Source of the DNA: Aurantimonas manganoxydans SI85-9A1
Lineage (GTDB): Bacteria; Pseudomonadota; Alphaproteobacteria; Rhizobiales; Rhizobiaceae
NCBI RefSeq assembly: GCF_000153465.1
Contig: NZ_CH672387.1
Span: 3,094,860-3,158,859 of the forward strand
DNA: 64,000 bases
Direction: 5' to 3'
Part shown: in pieces, positions 1 through 11,182 of the stretch
Position numbering within the stretch: the stretch's first letter is position 1
How the letters are laid out: each line of letters opens with the position of its first letter
Translations under genes and position numbers: made by a program
The notes under the pieces: model-generated
What the model was told of the DNA's origin: nothing
Seen by the model: the letters and a program-made list of their open reading frames with translations, nothing else
The model's database searches: none

Positions 1-276
1 CTCAACAACCCGATGCTGAACGGCGGCGGCAAGGAAGCGGCCTGGTTCGGCTGGCCGGACGATCCGAAGCTGGAGGAACTGCGCGTCGCCTTCGCCAAGG
101 CCGGCGACGAGGCCGAGCGAAAGAAGATCGCCGAGGACATCCAGGCCCACGCCTATGACGTCGTCAACTACATCCCGGTCGGCGAGTACCGGATCCCGAC
201 GACGATCTCCAACAAGCTGACCGACGTCATGAAGATGCCGGTTCCGGTGTTCTGGAGCGTCCAGAAGACCGACTGA
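1..276 (+). CDS. Peptide ABC transporter substrate-binding protein (C-terminal fragment)
   Basis: The window opens inside this gene; the frame runs from base 1 to TGA at 274-276 and gives the last 91 residues. The stretch with WFGWPDDPKLEEL and later YIPVGEYRIP is typical of the C-terminus of SBP_bac_5 (DppA/OppA-type) periplasmic binding proteins. Placement directly before two Dpp-type permeases and a double ATPase supports this. It should bind the peptide-like solute in the periplasm. The start and signal peptide lie outside the window, so ligand type cannot be judged. Confidence 0.85.
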   Translation, partial: LNNPMLNGGGKEAAWFGWPDDPKLEELRVAFAKAGDEAERKKIAEDIQAHAYDVVNYIPVGEYRIPTTISNKLTDVMKMPVPVFWSVQKTD

Positions 277-359
277 CGCCATGCCCGTAACGCCGCGTCG
301 CTGACGGCGCGGCGTCACCCGTTCCCTTCTGCAGCGTCCTGCGCCGCGAGGCTCGACCA

Positions 360-1301
360 ATGCTCGCCTACATCTTCCGCCGCGTCCTGGCCTCCGTGCC
401 GGTGCTGATCGTCGTGGCGCTGTTCGTTTTCCTCTTGTTGCGGCTGACGCCGGGCGACCCGGCCGCGATCATTGCCGGCGACATGGCGACGCCCGAACAG
501 CTCGCCCAGATCCGCCAGAGCCTCGGCCTCAACGAGCCGCTGGTGACCCAGTTCATCACCTGGAGCGGCCAGTTGCTGAGCGGCGATTTCGGCCGCTCGC
601 TGATCTCGCGCACGCCGGTCCTGACCCTGATCGGCCAGCGGCTGGAGCCGACCCTCAGCCTCGCCCTCGTGACCATGGCGATCACGCTTCTCCTGTCGAT
701 CCCGATGGGCGTCCTCGCCGCCTGGCGCCACGGCACGCTCACCGACAACGTCATCATGGCGATCTCGGTGCTGGGCTTCTCGATCCCGGTCTTCGTCACC
801 GGCTACATCTTCATCCAGATCTTCGCCATCGACCTGAAGCTGCTGCCAGTCCAGGGTTTCAAGAGCATCTTCGACGGGGTCGGGCCGTTCCTGGCGCGCA
901 TCATCCTGCCGGCCTTCACCCTGGCGACGATCTACATCGCGCTGATTGCCCGCATGACCCGCGCCGCGATGCTGGACGTTCTCGACGAGGACTATGTGCG
1001 CACCGCGCGGGCCAAGGGCCTGTCGGAGCGGATCGTCCTGTTCCGCCATGCGCTGCGCAACGCCGCCGTGCCGATCCTCACCGTCGTCGGCACCGGTTTC
1101 GCGCTCATGATCTCCGGCGTCGTCGTCACCGAAAGCGTCTTCAACATTCCCGGCCTCGGGCGGCTGACCGTCGACGCCATCCTTGCCCGCGACTACCCGG
1201 TGATCCAGGCGCTGATCCTCCTGACCAGCGGCATCTACGTGGTGATCAATCTCCTGATCGACATCTCCTACGCGTTCATGGACCCGAGGATCCGATACTG
1301 A
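360..1301 (+). CDS. Peptide ABC transporter permease, DppB type
   Basis: Inner-membrane permease of 313 residues, the usual length for DppB/OppB/GsiC proteins. The N-terminus MLAYIFRRVLASVPVL is the classic first helix of this family, followed by the RLTPGDPA stretch and about six membrane helices. The ATPase-coupling EAA region is seen as DYVRTARAKGLSERIV near residues 210-225. ATG at 360 follows GAGG at 347-350. Its stop overlaps the next start by one base, so the two permeases are translationally coupled and should form a heterodimer. Confidence 0.93.
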   Translation: MLAYIFRRVLASVPVLIVVALFVFLLLRLTPGDPAAIIAGDMATPEQLAQIRQSLGLNEPLVTQFITWSGQLLSGDFGRSLISRTPVLTLIGQRLEPTLSLALVTMAITLLLSIPMGVLAAWRHGTLTDNVIMAISVLGFSIPVFVTGYIFIQIFAIDLKLLPVQGFKSIFDGVGPFLARIILPAFTLATIYIALIARMTRAAMLDVLDEDYVRTARAKGLSERIVLFRHALRNAAVPILTVVGTGFALMISGVVVTESVFNIPGLGRLTVDAILARDYPVIQALILLTSGIYVVINLLIDISYAFMDPRIRY

Positions 1302-2193
1302 TGGCGAGGAGAGACACCCTGCCCCCGATTGCCGAGCCGGTCATCAAGCGCCGCTTCCTGCCACGGATCGAACTGGCGGATCTGCGCTTTGCGCCGACCC
1401 TCGCCGCGATCTGCCTGGGGGTCATCGTCATCGGTGCCCTGCTGGCGCCGGTCATTGCGCCCTTCGACCCGATCGCCATGAACCCGATGGAACGGCTGGC
1501 GGGCGCCAGCGCCACCCATCCCTTCGGCACCGACGCCTATGGCCGCGACGTCTTCTCGCGCACGCTCTACGGCGCCCGCGTCTCGCTGATCGTCGGCATC
1601 GGCGCGGCCATGGTGGCGGTGCTGATCGGCCTGCCGCTCGGCCTGATCTCGGGCTTCTTCCGCTGGCTCGACGCCATCCTGATGCGGATCATGGACGGCC
1701 TGATGGCAATCCCCAGCGTGCTCCTGGCCATCGCCATCGTGTCGCTGGCCGGCTCCAGCCTCTGGACCGTGCTCATCGCCATCACCATTCCGGAAATTCC
1801 GCGCGTCGTGCGGCTGGTGCGCTCGGTCGTCCTGTCGGCGCGCGAGGAGCCCTATGTCGAGGCCGCCATCGCCGTCGGCTCCAGCCTGCCGAAGATCATG
1901 TGGCGACACCTGACGCCCAACACCATCGCGCCGCTGATCGTCCAGGGCACCTATGTCTGCGCTTCGGCGATCCTGACCGAGGCGATCCTGTCGTTCCTGG
2001 GCGCCGGCATTGGCACCGAGACGCCGTCCTGGGGCAACATCATGTCGGAGGGCCGGCTCTACTTCCAGCTCAAACCGTCGCTGATCTTCTGGCCGGGCCT
2101 GTTCCTGTCGCTGGCCATCCTGTCGATCAACATTCTCGGCGACACCGCCCGCGACGTCATGGACCCGCGCCTCGGCAAGAAGAGGGAGGCCTG

Positions 2194-2194
<1 letters not shown>
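1301..2194 (+). CDS. Peptide ABC transporter permease, DppC type
   Basis: Second permease, 297 residues, partner of the DppB-type protein. The N-terminal OppC-like segment is followed by HPFGTDAYGRDVFSR, a hallmark of DppC/OppC proteins, and by the EAA loop with EEPYVEAAIAVGSS. The C-terminus ends in DTARDVMDPRLG, also typical. Start ATG overlaps the preceding TGA by one base and the stop overlaps the ATPase start in the same way (TGATG at 2192-2196). The pair forms the membrane channel for the imported peptide or amide. Confidence 0.93.
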
Positions 2195-3881
<1,687 letters not shown>

Positions 3882-3885
<4 letters not shown>

Positions 3886-5423
3886 CAGACGACAGCACAA
3901 GGACGCCCGCCCCGCGCATCGCGGTCGGCGGGTTCATGCACGAGACCAATACGTTCGCGCCGACCAGAGCGGACTACGCCGCCTTCGAGCATGGTGGTGG
4001 CTGGCCGGCGCTGGCGGAGGGCCCGGCGATGATCGCGGCGACGCGCGACGTCAACATGGGCATCTGCGGCTTCGTCACCGAAGCCGCGCGACGCGGCTGG
4101 CACCTCGTGCCGACGCTGTGGTGCGCAGCGGTGCCCTCCGCCCATGTCACCGAAGACGCCTATGAGGCCATCGCCGCCCGCATCGTCGCGGCGATCGAAG
4201 CCGCACTGCCGCTCGACGCGGTCTATCTCGATCTCCACGGCGCCATGGTCTGCACCCATCTCGACGATGGCGAAGGCGAACTGCTGGCGCGGGTGCGCCG
4301 GGTCATCGGCCCCGACGTTCCGCTGGTCGCCAGCCTCGACCTTCACGGCAACGTCACGCCGCTGATGGTCGCCGAGGCCGATCTCCTCGTCGCCTACCGC
4401 ACCTATCCCCATGTCGACATGGCCGAGACCGGACGCCGCACCGCCGAGCAGCTGGTCCCGCTGCTCGCCGGCCAGCGCCACGCCAAGGCATTCCGGCAGA
4501 TCCCCTTCCTGATCCCCATCGCCTGGCAATCGACCACCATGGAGCCGAACGCCACGCTCTATGGCGCCCTGCTGGAGATGGAGACCGGCGGGGTCGCCAG
4601 CGTCTCCTATCTCTGCGGCTTCCCGGCCGCCGACTTTCCCGATTGCGGCCCGTCCGTCCTCGCCTATGGCGCCGATCAGGCGGCGGCCGATGCCGCCGCA
4701 AACGCCTTGGCAGACAGGGTCGTCGCGGCGCGTTCCGCCTATGCCGGCAAGGCCTTCGCCCCCCTGGACGGGGTGCGCGAGGCGATGCGGATCGCGGCAA
4801 GAGCCACGCGCCCGGTCGTCATTGCCGACACCCAGGACAATCCCGGTGCCGGCGGCGATTCCAACACCACCGGCATGCTGAAGGCGCTGGTCGAAGCCGA
4901 CGCGCAGCGCGCCGCGATCGGGGTGATCTTCGATCCGAAGGCGGCGGCGGCCGCCCATGCGGCGGGCGTCGGGGCGACGGCCGAGATCACCCTCAGCGGC
5001 GCCGACGGCGTCGCCGGCGACACGCCCTTCACCGGCATTTTCGAGGTCACCGCCCTGTCCGACGGCGACTTCATCGCCTCCGGTGCCTTCTATGGCGGTG
5101 CGCGCATGCGCCTCGGCCCCTCCGCCTGTCTGAAGATCGGCGGCGTGCGCGTCGTCGTCGCCTCGGCCAAGGCGCAGATGGCCGACCGCGAGATGTATCG
5201 CTTCGTCGGCATCGAACCCGAGGGGGAGGCGATCCTCGTCAACAAGAGCTCGGTGCATTTCCGTGCCGATTTCGCACCGACCGCCGAGACGATCCTGACC
5301 TGCACGGCACCGGGACCCATGCCCCTGTCGCCGGCCGACCTGCCCTTCCGACGGCTGCGGCCCGGCATCGACCTGTCACCCACCGGCCCGGTGTTCGATC
5401 CCGCCGAATCCCATCCGTCGTAA
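3882..5423 (+). CDS. M81 family metallopeptidase (MlrC-like)
   Basis: A 513-residue cytoplasmic zinc peptidase-like protein of the MlrC family, named for its role in microcystin linear-peptide breakdown. Family landmarks are HETNTF at residues 20-25, DLHGAM at 117-122 and DLHGN at 153-157, which supply metal ligands in known members. The start ATG overlaps the ATPase stop (ATGA at 3882-3885), so it is read with the transporter. In this setting it probably hydrolyses an unusual peptide or amide bond in the imported compound; the actual substrate is not deducible. Confidence 0.88.
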
Positions 5424-5469
5424 TGCCTGCGACCGCCTTGCCGCGGCCGCGAAACGAGGAAACCCGACC

Positions 5470-6633
5470 ATGACCATCATTCCCGAGATCAAGAGCTTTG
5501 CCGAAGACCTGACCGCGATCCGCCACGATCTGCACGCCCATCCGGAGATCGGCTTCGAGGAAAAGCGCACCGCCGCCATCGTCGCCGAGGCGCTGAAGAG
5601 CTACGGCGTCGACGAGATCCACGAAGGCATCGGCGGCACCGGCGTCGTCGGCATCCTCAGGGGCACCGGCGGCGACGGCCGGACCATCGGCCTGCGCGCC
5701 GACATGGACGCCCTGCCGATGGAGGAGTTCACCAACCTTCCCTACCGCTCGACCAATCCCGGCCGCTTCCATGGCTGCGGCCATGACGGCCACACCACCA
5801 TGCTGCTCGGCGCGGCGCGCTACCTGGCCGCAAATCGCGACTTCAAGGGCACTGCGATGTTCGTCTTCCAGCCCGCCGAAGAGGGGCTGGGCGGCGCCCG
5901 CGCGATGATCGCCGACCGCCTGTTCGAGCGCTTCCCCTGCGACGAGATCTACGGCCTGCACAACATGCCCGATCTGGAGCTGGGCGAGGTCGCCGTCTTC
6001 CCGGGCAAGGCGATGGCCGGCGCCAAGTTCTTCGACATCCGGATCAAGGCGCGCGGCAGCCATGCGGCGATGCCGCACAATTCCAAGGACCCGATCGTCA
6101 TCGCCATGGCGCTCGGCCAGAGCCTGCAGTCGATCGTCAGCCGCAACGTCAATCCGCTGAAGCCGGCGGTGCTGTCGATCACCAAGTTCACCGCGGGGTC
6201 GGCCTACAACGTCATCCCGGAAGAGGCCGATCTCGGCGGCACGATCCGCTACTTCCACGACGATGTCGGCGAGCTCGTCGCCACCCGCATCCGCGAGATC
6301 GCCGCCGGTTTCGCGGCGAGCTACGACTGCGAGATCGTGGTCGACATACGCGACGTCTTCTCGGTGCTGGAAAACCACGAGGCCGAGACCGATGCGCTGC
6401 GCGAAGTCGCCGTCGAGATCGTCGGCGAAGACAAGGTCTTCACCGATCCGCGCCCGACCATGGGCAGCGAGGATTTTGCCGACATGCTGCACGCGGTCCC
6501 CGGCTCCTATTGCTGGGTCGGCCATGGCGGCACCATGCCGCTTCACAATCCCGGCTTCATCCTCGACGACGGCATCCTGCCGATCGGCTCCAGCCTTCTG
6601 GCGCGCATCGTCGAGAAGCGGCTGGCGGCCTGA
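5470..6633 (+). CDS. M20 family amidohydrolase (hippurate hydrolase / HipO-like)
   Basis: A 387-residue M20D-type amidohydrolase. Metal-binding motifs are RADMDALP at residues 76-83 and HGCGHDGHT at 101-109, then the QPAEEGLGG stretch containing the general-base glutamate region. The length fits HipO/aminoacylase-like enzymes that release an acyl group from an N-acyl amino acid. It sits 46 bp after the M81 gene with GAGGAAA at 5456-5462 as ribosome site. It likely takes over a product of the transported amide or peptide. Confidence 0.9.
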   Translation: MTIIPEIKSFAEDLTAIRHDLHAHPEIGFEEKRTAAIVAEALKSYGVDEIHEGIGGTGVVGILRGTGGDGRTIGLRADMDALPMEEFTNLPYRSTNPGRFHGCGHDGHTTMLLGAARYLAANRDFKGTAMFVFQPAEEGLGGARAMIADRLFERFPCDEIYGLHNMPDLELGEVAVFPGKAMAGAKFFDIRIKARGSHAAMPHNSKDPIVIAMALGQSLQSIVSRNVNPLKPAVLSITKFTAGSAYNVIPEEADLGGTIRYFHDDVGELVATRIREIAAGFAASYDCEIVVDIRDVFSVLENHEAETDALREVAVEIVGEDKVFTDPRPTMGSEDFADMLHAVPGSYCWVGHGGTMPLHNPGFILDDGILPIGSSLLARIVEKRLAA

Positions 6634-6670
6634 TCGGCCGGTTCGAGACCTCAGGAAAGCGAGAGTGACG

Positions 6671-7807
6671 ATGGACGTGACCAAGATCCCGTTGGATGCG
6701 GAACGGATGCTGAGTGGGCTGAGGCGCTGGGTCGAGTGCGAGAGCCCGACCTATGACAAGCCGTCGGTCGACCGGATGATGGCGCTGGCCGCCGAGGACA
6801 TGCAGGCGATGGGTTTCGAGGTCGAGACCATTCCCGGCCCCGAGGGGCTGGGCAATTGCGTGCGCGGCGCGTTTCCGCATCCCAGGGCCGGCGAGCCCGG
6901 CATCCTGATCATCGGCCATCTGGACACGGTGCACCCGCTCGGCACGCTGGAGAAGCTGCCGTTCCGGCGCGAGGGCGACATCTGCTGGGGACCCGGCATC
7001 TGCGACATGAAGGGCGGCAACTACATCGCCATCAGCGCCGTCAAGGCGCTGGCCGAGATGGGCGTCGAGACGCCGCTGCCGGTGCATGTGCTGCTGACCT
7101 CCGACGAGGAGATCGGCACGCCCGGCACCCGTGCGCTGATCGAGGCCGAGGCCGCCAAGCACCGCTACATTCTGGTGCCGGAGCCGGCCTGGGCCCGCAA
7201 CACGGTGGTCACCGGCCGCTACGCCATCGCCCGCTACCATCTGACCGCCATGGGCCGCCCGAGCCATGCCGGCGCCGCGCTGAAGGCCGGCCAGTCGGCG
7301 GTGAAGATGATGGCCCGGCAGCTGATCGCCATCGAGGACATGACCGACGAGGACTGCACCTTCTCGGTCTCGGTCATGCATGGCGGCCAGTGGGTCAATT
7401 GCGTGCCGACCATCGCGCGGGCCGAGTGCCTGTCCATGGCCAAGCGCCAGGAAGACCTCGACCGGGGCACCGAGAACATCCTCGCCTTCGACAGGCGCGA
7501 AGCGGACGGCACCGGCTTCGTCGTCGAGAAGAGCGTCGTGCGCCCGGTGTGGGAAGCCAGCGCCGGCACGATGGAACTCTACGAACGCGTCCGGCGGATC
7601 GGCAACGCGCTGGGATTCGACCTTGCCCATGCCAGCGAGGGCGGCGGCTCGGACGGCAATTTCACCGGCGCCATGGGCCTGCCGACGCTGGACGGCCTCG
7701 GCGTCGTGGGCGCCGACGTCCATACGCTGAACGAGCATATCGAGGTGTCGAGCCTGGTGTCGCGGGGACGTCTGCTGGGCGGCCTTCTGGCAGAACTCGG
7801 CGCCTGA
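6671..7807 (+). CDS. M20 family metallopeptidase (carboxypeptidase G2 / ArgE-DapE type)
   Basis: A 378-residue M20A-type peptidase, distinct from the preceding M20D enzyme. It shows GHLDTVHP at residues 82-89, the bridging aspartate in GPGICDMKGG at 107-116 and the catalytic glutamates in SDEEIG at 144-149; GRPSHAG marks the dimerisation domain. A GTG two codons upstream (6665) is an alternative start. Two different M20 hydrolases plus an M81 enzyme in one operon suggest stepwise cleavage of a multi-amide substrate, for example an N-acyl dipeptide; that is inference. Confidence 0.88.
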   Translation: MDVTKIPLDAERMLSGLRRWVECESPTYDKPSVDRMMALAAEDMQAMGFEVETIPGPEGLGNCVRGAFPHPRAGEPGILIIGHLDTVHPLGTLEKLPFRREGDICWGPGICDMKGGNYIAISAVKALAEMGVETPLPVHVLLTSDEEIGTPGTRALIEAEAAKHRYILVPEPAWARNTVVTGRYAIARYHLTAMGRPSHAGAALKAGQSAVKMMARQLIAIEDMTDEDCTFSVSVMHGGQWVNCVPTIARAECLSMAKRQEDLDRGTENILAFDRREADGTGFVVEKSVVRPVWEASAGTMELYERVRRIGNALGFDLAHASEGGGSDGNFTGAMGLPTLDGLGVVGADVHTLNEHIEVSSLVSRGRLLGGLLAELGA

Positions 7808-7835
7808 TGCGGCGCCCCGAGGGAGGCCTGCGCCC

Positions 7836-9308
7836 GTGACATCCGGCGGGACAGATCAAGGTTCGAACGGCGAGACGCTCTCGCCGTTCGACGGGCCGGA
7901 CCATCTGCGCGCACCGGACGCGGTGTCCGGGATCTGCGCCATGGATGCGATGGCGTTGATGGCGGAGATGCGTGCCGGGCGCCTGTCCTCGGTGGAGATC
8001 GTCACCGCCTTCCTCGACCGGATCGACGCGCTCAACCCGACCTACAACGCCATCGTGTCCCGGCGCCCGCGGGACGCGGTGCTCGCGGACGCCGCGGCCG
8101 CCGACCGGGCGCGGGCCAGCGGCGCCGCCACCGGTCCGCTGCACGGCCTGCCCATCGCCATCAAGGATCTGTCGCCGACAAAGGGGCTGACCACTACCTT
8201 CGGCTCGCCGATCTACCGCGACCACGTGCCCGATTGCGACGGCCGCTCGACGGCGCGCATCCGGGCGGCCGGCGCGATCATCGCCGGCAAGACCAACACG
8301 CCGGAATTCGGCCTCGGCTCCCACACCTTCAACGCGGTCTTCGGCGCGACCGGCAACGCCTTTGCCCCGGAGCGCAGCGCCGGCGGCTCCAGCGGCGGCG
8401 CGGCCGTCGCCATCGCGACGCGCATGCTGCCGCTCGCCGACGGCTCAGACATGGGCGGCTCGCTGCGCAATCCCGCCGCCTTCAACAATGTCTACGGGCT
8501 GCGCCCCTCCTTCGGCCGGGTGCCGAGCCTGCCGGCCGGCAATGTCTTCGAGGCGGCGCTCGCCACCGACGGGCCGATGGCGCGGACCGCCGACGATCTC
8601 GCCCTGCTGCTCGGGGTCCAGGCCGGCGCCGATCCGCGCCAGCCACTGTCGGAGGGGCTTCCCGGCCTCGAGAGGACGACGCGCGACGAGGACGCGCCCG
8701 TCCGGATCGGCTGGCTCGGCGATTTCGACGGCCATCTCGCCATGGAGCCGGGCATCCTCGATACCAGCCGCGCGGCGCTGGAACGCATTCCGGGCGCCGT
8801 GGTCGAGGCGGCGGCTTTGGGCTTCAACGCCGAGCGCCTGTGGCAGAGCTTCGTGATCCAGCGCCATGTGGCGGTCGCGGCCAGATATGCCCCGCTCCAT
8901 GCCGATCCGGCGACGCGCGACCTCTTGAAACCGGAAATGGTCTGGGAAATCGAGAACGGCCTGAGTCTGTCGGCCCTGGCCGTCGAGGCCGCCCGCGAGG
9001 TGCGGACCGCCTGGCATCTGCGGCTCGTCGACCTCTTCGCCCGCTTCGACCTGCTGGCCCTTCCGGCCGCGCAGGTCTGGCCGTTCGCGATCGGCGAGCG
9101 CTGGCCGCAGGCGATCGATGGCCGGGCGATGGACAGCTATCACCGCTGGATGGAATGCGTGGCGCCCGCCACCCTGTCCGGCTGCCCCGTCCTCGCCCTG
9201 CCGGCCGGCTTTCGCGGCGGCCTGTCGACGGGCGTCCAGATCATCGCGCCGCTCGGCCGCGAAGCCGATCTCCTGGCGCTGGTACGGCGGGTCGAGCGGG
9301 CGAGCTGA
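7836..9308 (+). CDS. Amidase signature family protein
   Basis: A 490-residue amidase-signature hydrolase with the Ser-cisSer-Lys triad visible as Lys110 (PIAIKDL), Ser185 in GGSSGG (183-188) and nucleophile Ser209 in GSDMGGSLR. GTG at 7836 is the start, with GGGAGG at 7821-7826 placed 9 bases before it. It is the last gene of the transporter operon, 28 bp after the M20 gene. It would cleave a carboxamide or a cyclic amide in the cytoplasm. Gene order transporter, peptidases, amidase indicates a dedicated amide catabolic route. Confidence 0.9.
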   Translation: MTSGGTDQGSNGETLSPFDGPDHLRAPDAVSGICAMDAMALMAEMRAGRLSSVEIVTAFLDRIDALNPTYNAIVSRRPRDAVLADAAAADRARASGAATGPLHGLPIAIKDLSPTKGLTTTFGSPIYRDHVPDCDGRSTARIRAAGAIIAGKTNTPEFGLGSHTFNAVFGATGNAFAPERSAGGSSGGAAVAIATRMLPLADGSDMGGSLRNPAAFNNVYGLRPSFGRVPSLPAGNVFEAALATDGPMARTADDLALLLGVQAGADPRQPLSEGLPGLERTTRDEDAPVRIGWLGDFDGHLAMEPGILDTSRAALERIPGAVVEAAALGFNAERLWQSFVIQRHVAVAARYAPLHADPATRDLLKPEMVWEIENGLSLSALAVEAAREVRTAWHLRLVDLFARFDLLALPAAQVWPFAIGERWPQAIDGRAMDSYHRWMECVAPATLSGCPVLALPAGFRGGLSTGVQIIAPLGREADLLALVRRVERAS

Positions 9309-9359
9309 GCCCCTCGGCGCTGCCGATCCCCACTTTCTGCGCCGTTGCCGGCCGGCCGT

Positions 9360-10169
9360 TCAGTCGGCGTCGCGCTGGGCGATCCAGTCGTGGTCGGGGT
9401 GGTTCTCGAACCGCCACTGGCGACGGGGGCCGGCCATGACGTTGAGATAGTACATGTTGTAGCCATGCGGCGCGCCGCAGGGATGGTGCCCCTTCGGCAC
9501 GAGAACGACGTCGCCGTCATGGACGGTCATGGTCTCGTCGAGGCTGCCGTCGTCGGTGAAGACCCGCTGGAAGCCGAAACCCCGCGGCGGATCGAGCCGG
9601 TGGTAATAGGTCTCTTCCAGATAGGTCATGCGCGGGAAATCATCCTCGTCGTGCCGGTGCGGCGGATAGGACGACCAGTTGCCCGCCGGCGTGTAGACCT
9701 CGGTCACCAGCAGGCTGTCGGCAACGTCGCGCTCTTCCATGGCAATGGCGTGCACCTTGCGGGTGTTGGCCCCCTTGCCCTTGACGATGGTGGGAATGCC
9801 CTGCGGGCCGATCACCCGCGCGGCGTGGCCGCCCTTGCCCGGGGCGCGGCAGACCGCCAGCGTCAGCGTCGTCGTCGCCGTGACCTGCCAGCGCGAGCCG
9901 TTCGGCACATAGACTGCGTGGGGCGGCACCAGCTCGAAGACCGACATGCGCGCGCCGAGCTCGCCGAAATTCTGGTCGCCGGCACTGACCTCACCCTTGC
10001 CTTCCAGCAGAACGAGGATGGCTTCCTCGTCGCCGGTCTCCGCCGACGCCGTCTCGCCGGCCTCCAGCCGATGCAGCGCGAAGCCGACATAGGACCAGCC
10101 GGCATCGGCCGGGGTGATGTCGTGCACCAGGCCATGCCGGCCGTTCGGGCGACGAAGAAGGTCGGCCAT
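9360..10169 (-). CDS. iolB: 5-deoxy-glucuronate isomerase IolB
   Basis: IolB converts 5-deoxy-D-glucuronate to 2-deoxy-5-keto-D-gluconate in inositol breakdown. The 269-residue product has the double cupin features of the family, including YPPHRHDEDD and EETYYHRL, which supply metal-binding histidines and acids. The start is ATG at 10169, because the N-terminus MADLLRRPNGRHGLV matches the family and a GGAGGATCAC ribosome site precedes it; the open frame upstream only overlaps iolE. It is the last gene of the minus-strand iol operon and converges on the amidase gene. Confidence 0.95.
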   Translation of the reverse strand: MADLLRRPNGRHGLVHDITPADAGWSYVGFALHRLEAGETASAETGDEEAILVLLEGKGEVSAGDQNFGELGARMSVFELVPPHAVYVPNGSRWQVTATTTLTLAVCRAPGKGGHAARVIGPQGIPTIVKGKGANTRKVHAIAMEERDVADSLLVTEVYTPAGNWSSYPPHRHDEDDFPRMTYLEETYYHRLDPPRGFGFQRVFTDDGSLDETMTVHDGDVVLVPKGHHPCGAPHGYNMYYLNVMAGPRRQWRFENHPDHDWIAQRDAD

Positions 10170-10231
10170 CGTGATCCTCCGCAATGCTGTTGATCGTCCG
10201 CAGGGCGCGCCCGCGATCCGGGTCCGCCTGT

Positions 10232-11137
10232 TCAGTCCGCGACGAGGCCGGCTTCGGCGGCCAGCGTCTTCAGGGTCTTCAGGCCGAGGCGCTGATATTC
10301 GACCGGATCGCGGACCTCCGGGTCCTGCTCGGCCTCGATGACGATCCAGCCGTCGTAGCCATGCTCGGCCAGGACCGCGAGGCAGGGGCCGAATTCGACC
10401 CCGCCCTCCGCATCGCCCGGCACGGTGAAGACACCGCGGCGCACGCCTTCGAGAAACGACAGCCCGTCGCGGCGCACATCCGCCATCACGGCCGGCCGTA
10501 CGTTCTTGGCGTGGAAATGCGCCACGCGATCGACATGCCGGGCGAGATAGGGCGCCGGATCGACGCCGTTGCCGCCGAAATAGAAATGCCCGGCATCGAA
10601 CAGCAGCCGGGTCGCCGGCCCGGTATGGGCCATGAACAGGTCCAGTTCGGCCGGCGTTTCGACGACCGTGCCCATGTGATGATGGTAGACCAGAGGCACG
10701 CCCTCGGCGGCGCAATGGGCCGCGACCTTCTCGACCCGGGCGCCGAACTCCGCCCATTGATCCACATTCAGCACCGGCGAGGCTGCCAGCCCGACCGCGT
10801 CATTGCCGTGGATCGCGTTGGAAGTCTCGCAGGCGATGCAAACGGTGCAGCCCATCGCCTTCAGCCGATCAAGATGCGGCTGAATCAGCGCGATCTCCTG
10901 CTCGGCCGAATGGACGAGGAGATTGAGCGAATACCAGGCCGAGACGAAGGCGAGGCCGTGCGGCTGAAGGACCGCCCGCAAGTCGGCCGGGTCCCAGGGA
11001 AATTTGTGGCCGTTCTCGATGCCGTCGAAGCCGATGGCCGCGGCTTCACCGAGGCACTGGTCGAGCGGGATATGGGCACCAAGGCTCTGGTCGTCGTCGT
11101 TCGACCAGGCGATGGGGTTCGTGCCGAAGCGGATCAT
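10232..11137 (-). CDS. iolE: Myo-inosose-2 dehydratase IolE
   Basis: A 301-residue TIM-barrel enzyme that dehydrates 2-keto-myo-inositol (scyllo-inosose) to 3D-trihydroxycyclohexanedione. The N-terminus [12 protein letters not shown] and the [10 protein letters not shown] segment are diagnostic for IolE, and the later [12 protein letters not shown] and [10 protein letters not shown] stretches carry metal-ligand residues. It lies between iolD and iolB with short spacers (45 and 62 bp). Length matches the family. Confidence 0.96.
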   Translation of the reverse strand: MIRFGTNPIAWSNDDDQSLGAHIPLDQCLGEAAAIGFDGIENGHKFPWDPADLRAVLQPHGLAFVSAWYSLNLLVHSAEQEIALIQPHLDRLKAMGCTVCIACETSNAIHGNDAVGLAASPVLNVDQWAEFGARVEKVAAHCAAEGVPLVYHHHMGTVVETPAELDLFMAHTGPATRLLFDAGHFYFGGNGVDPAPYLARHVDRVAHFHAKNVRPAVMADVRRDGLSFLEGVRRGVFTVPGDAEGGVEFGPCLAVLAEHGYDGWIVIEAEQDPEVRDPVEYQRLGLKTLKTLAAEAGLVAD

Positions 11138-11182
11138 GGGCAGTTTTCCATTCAGGAGATCGAGGGACGGGGCGGCGGCCGG

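Noticed and set aside
9309..9359. Possible terminator between the convergent amidase and iolB genes
   Set aside because: Only a short GCCGGCCGGC palindrome is present; no stem of convincing length.
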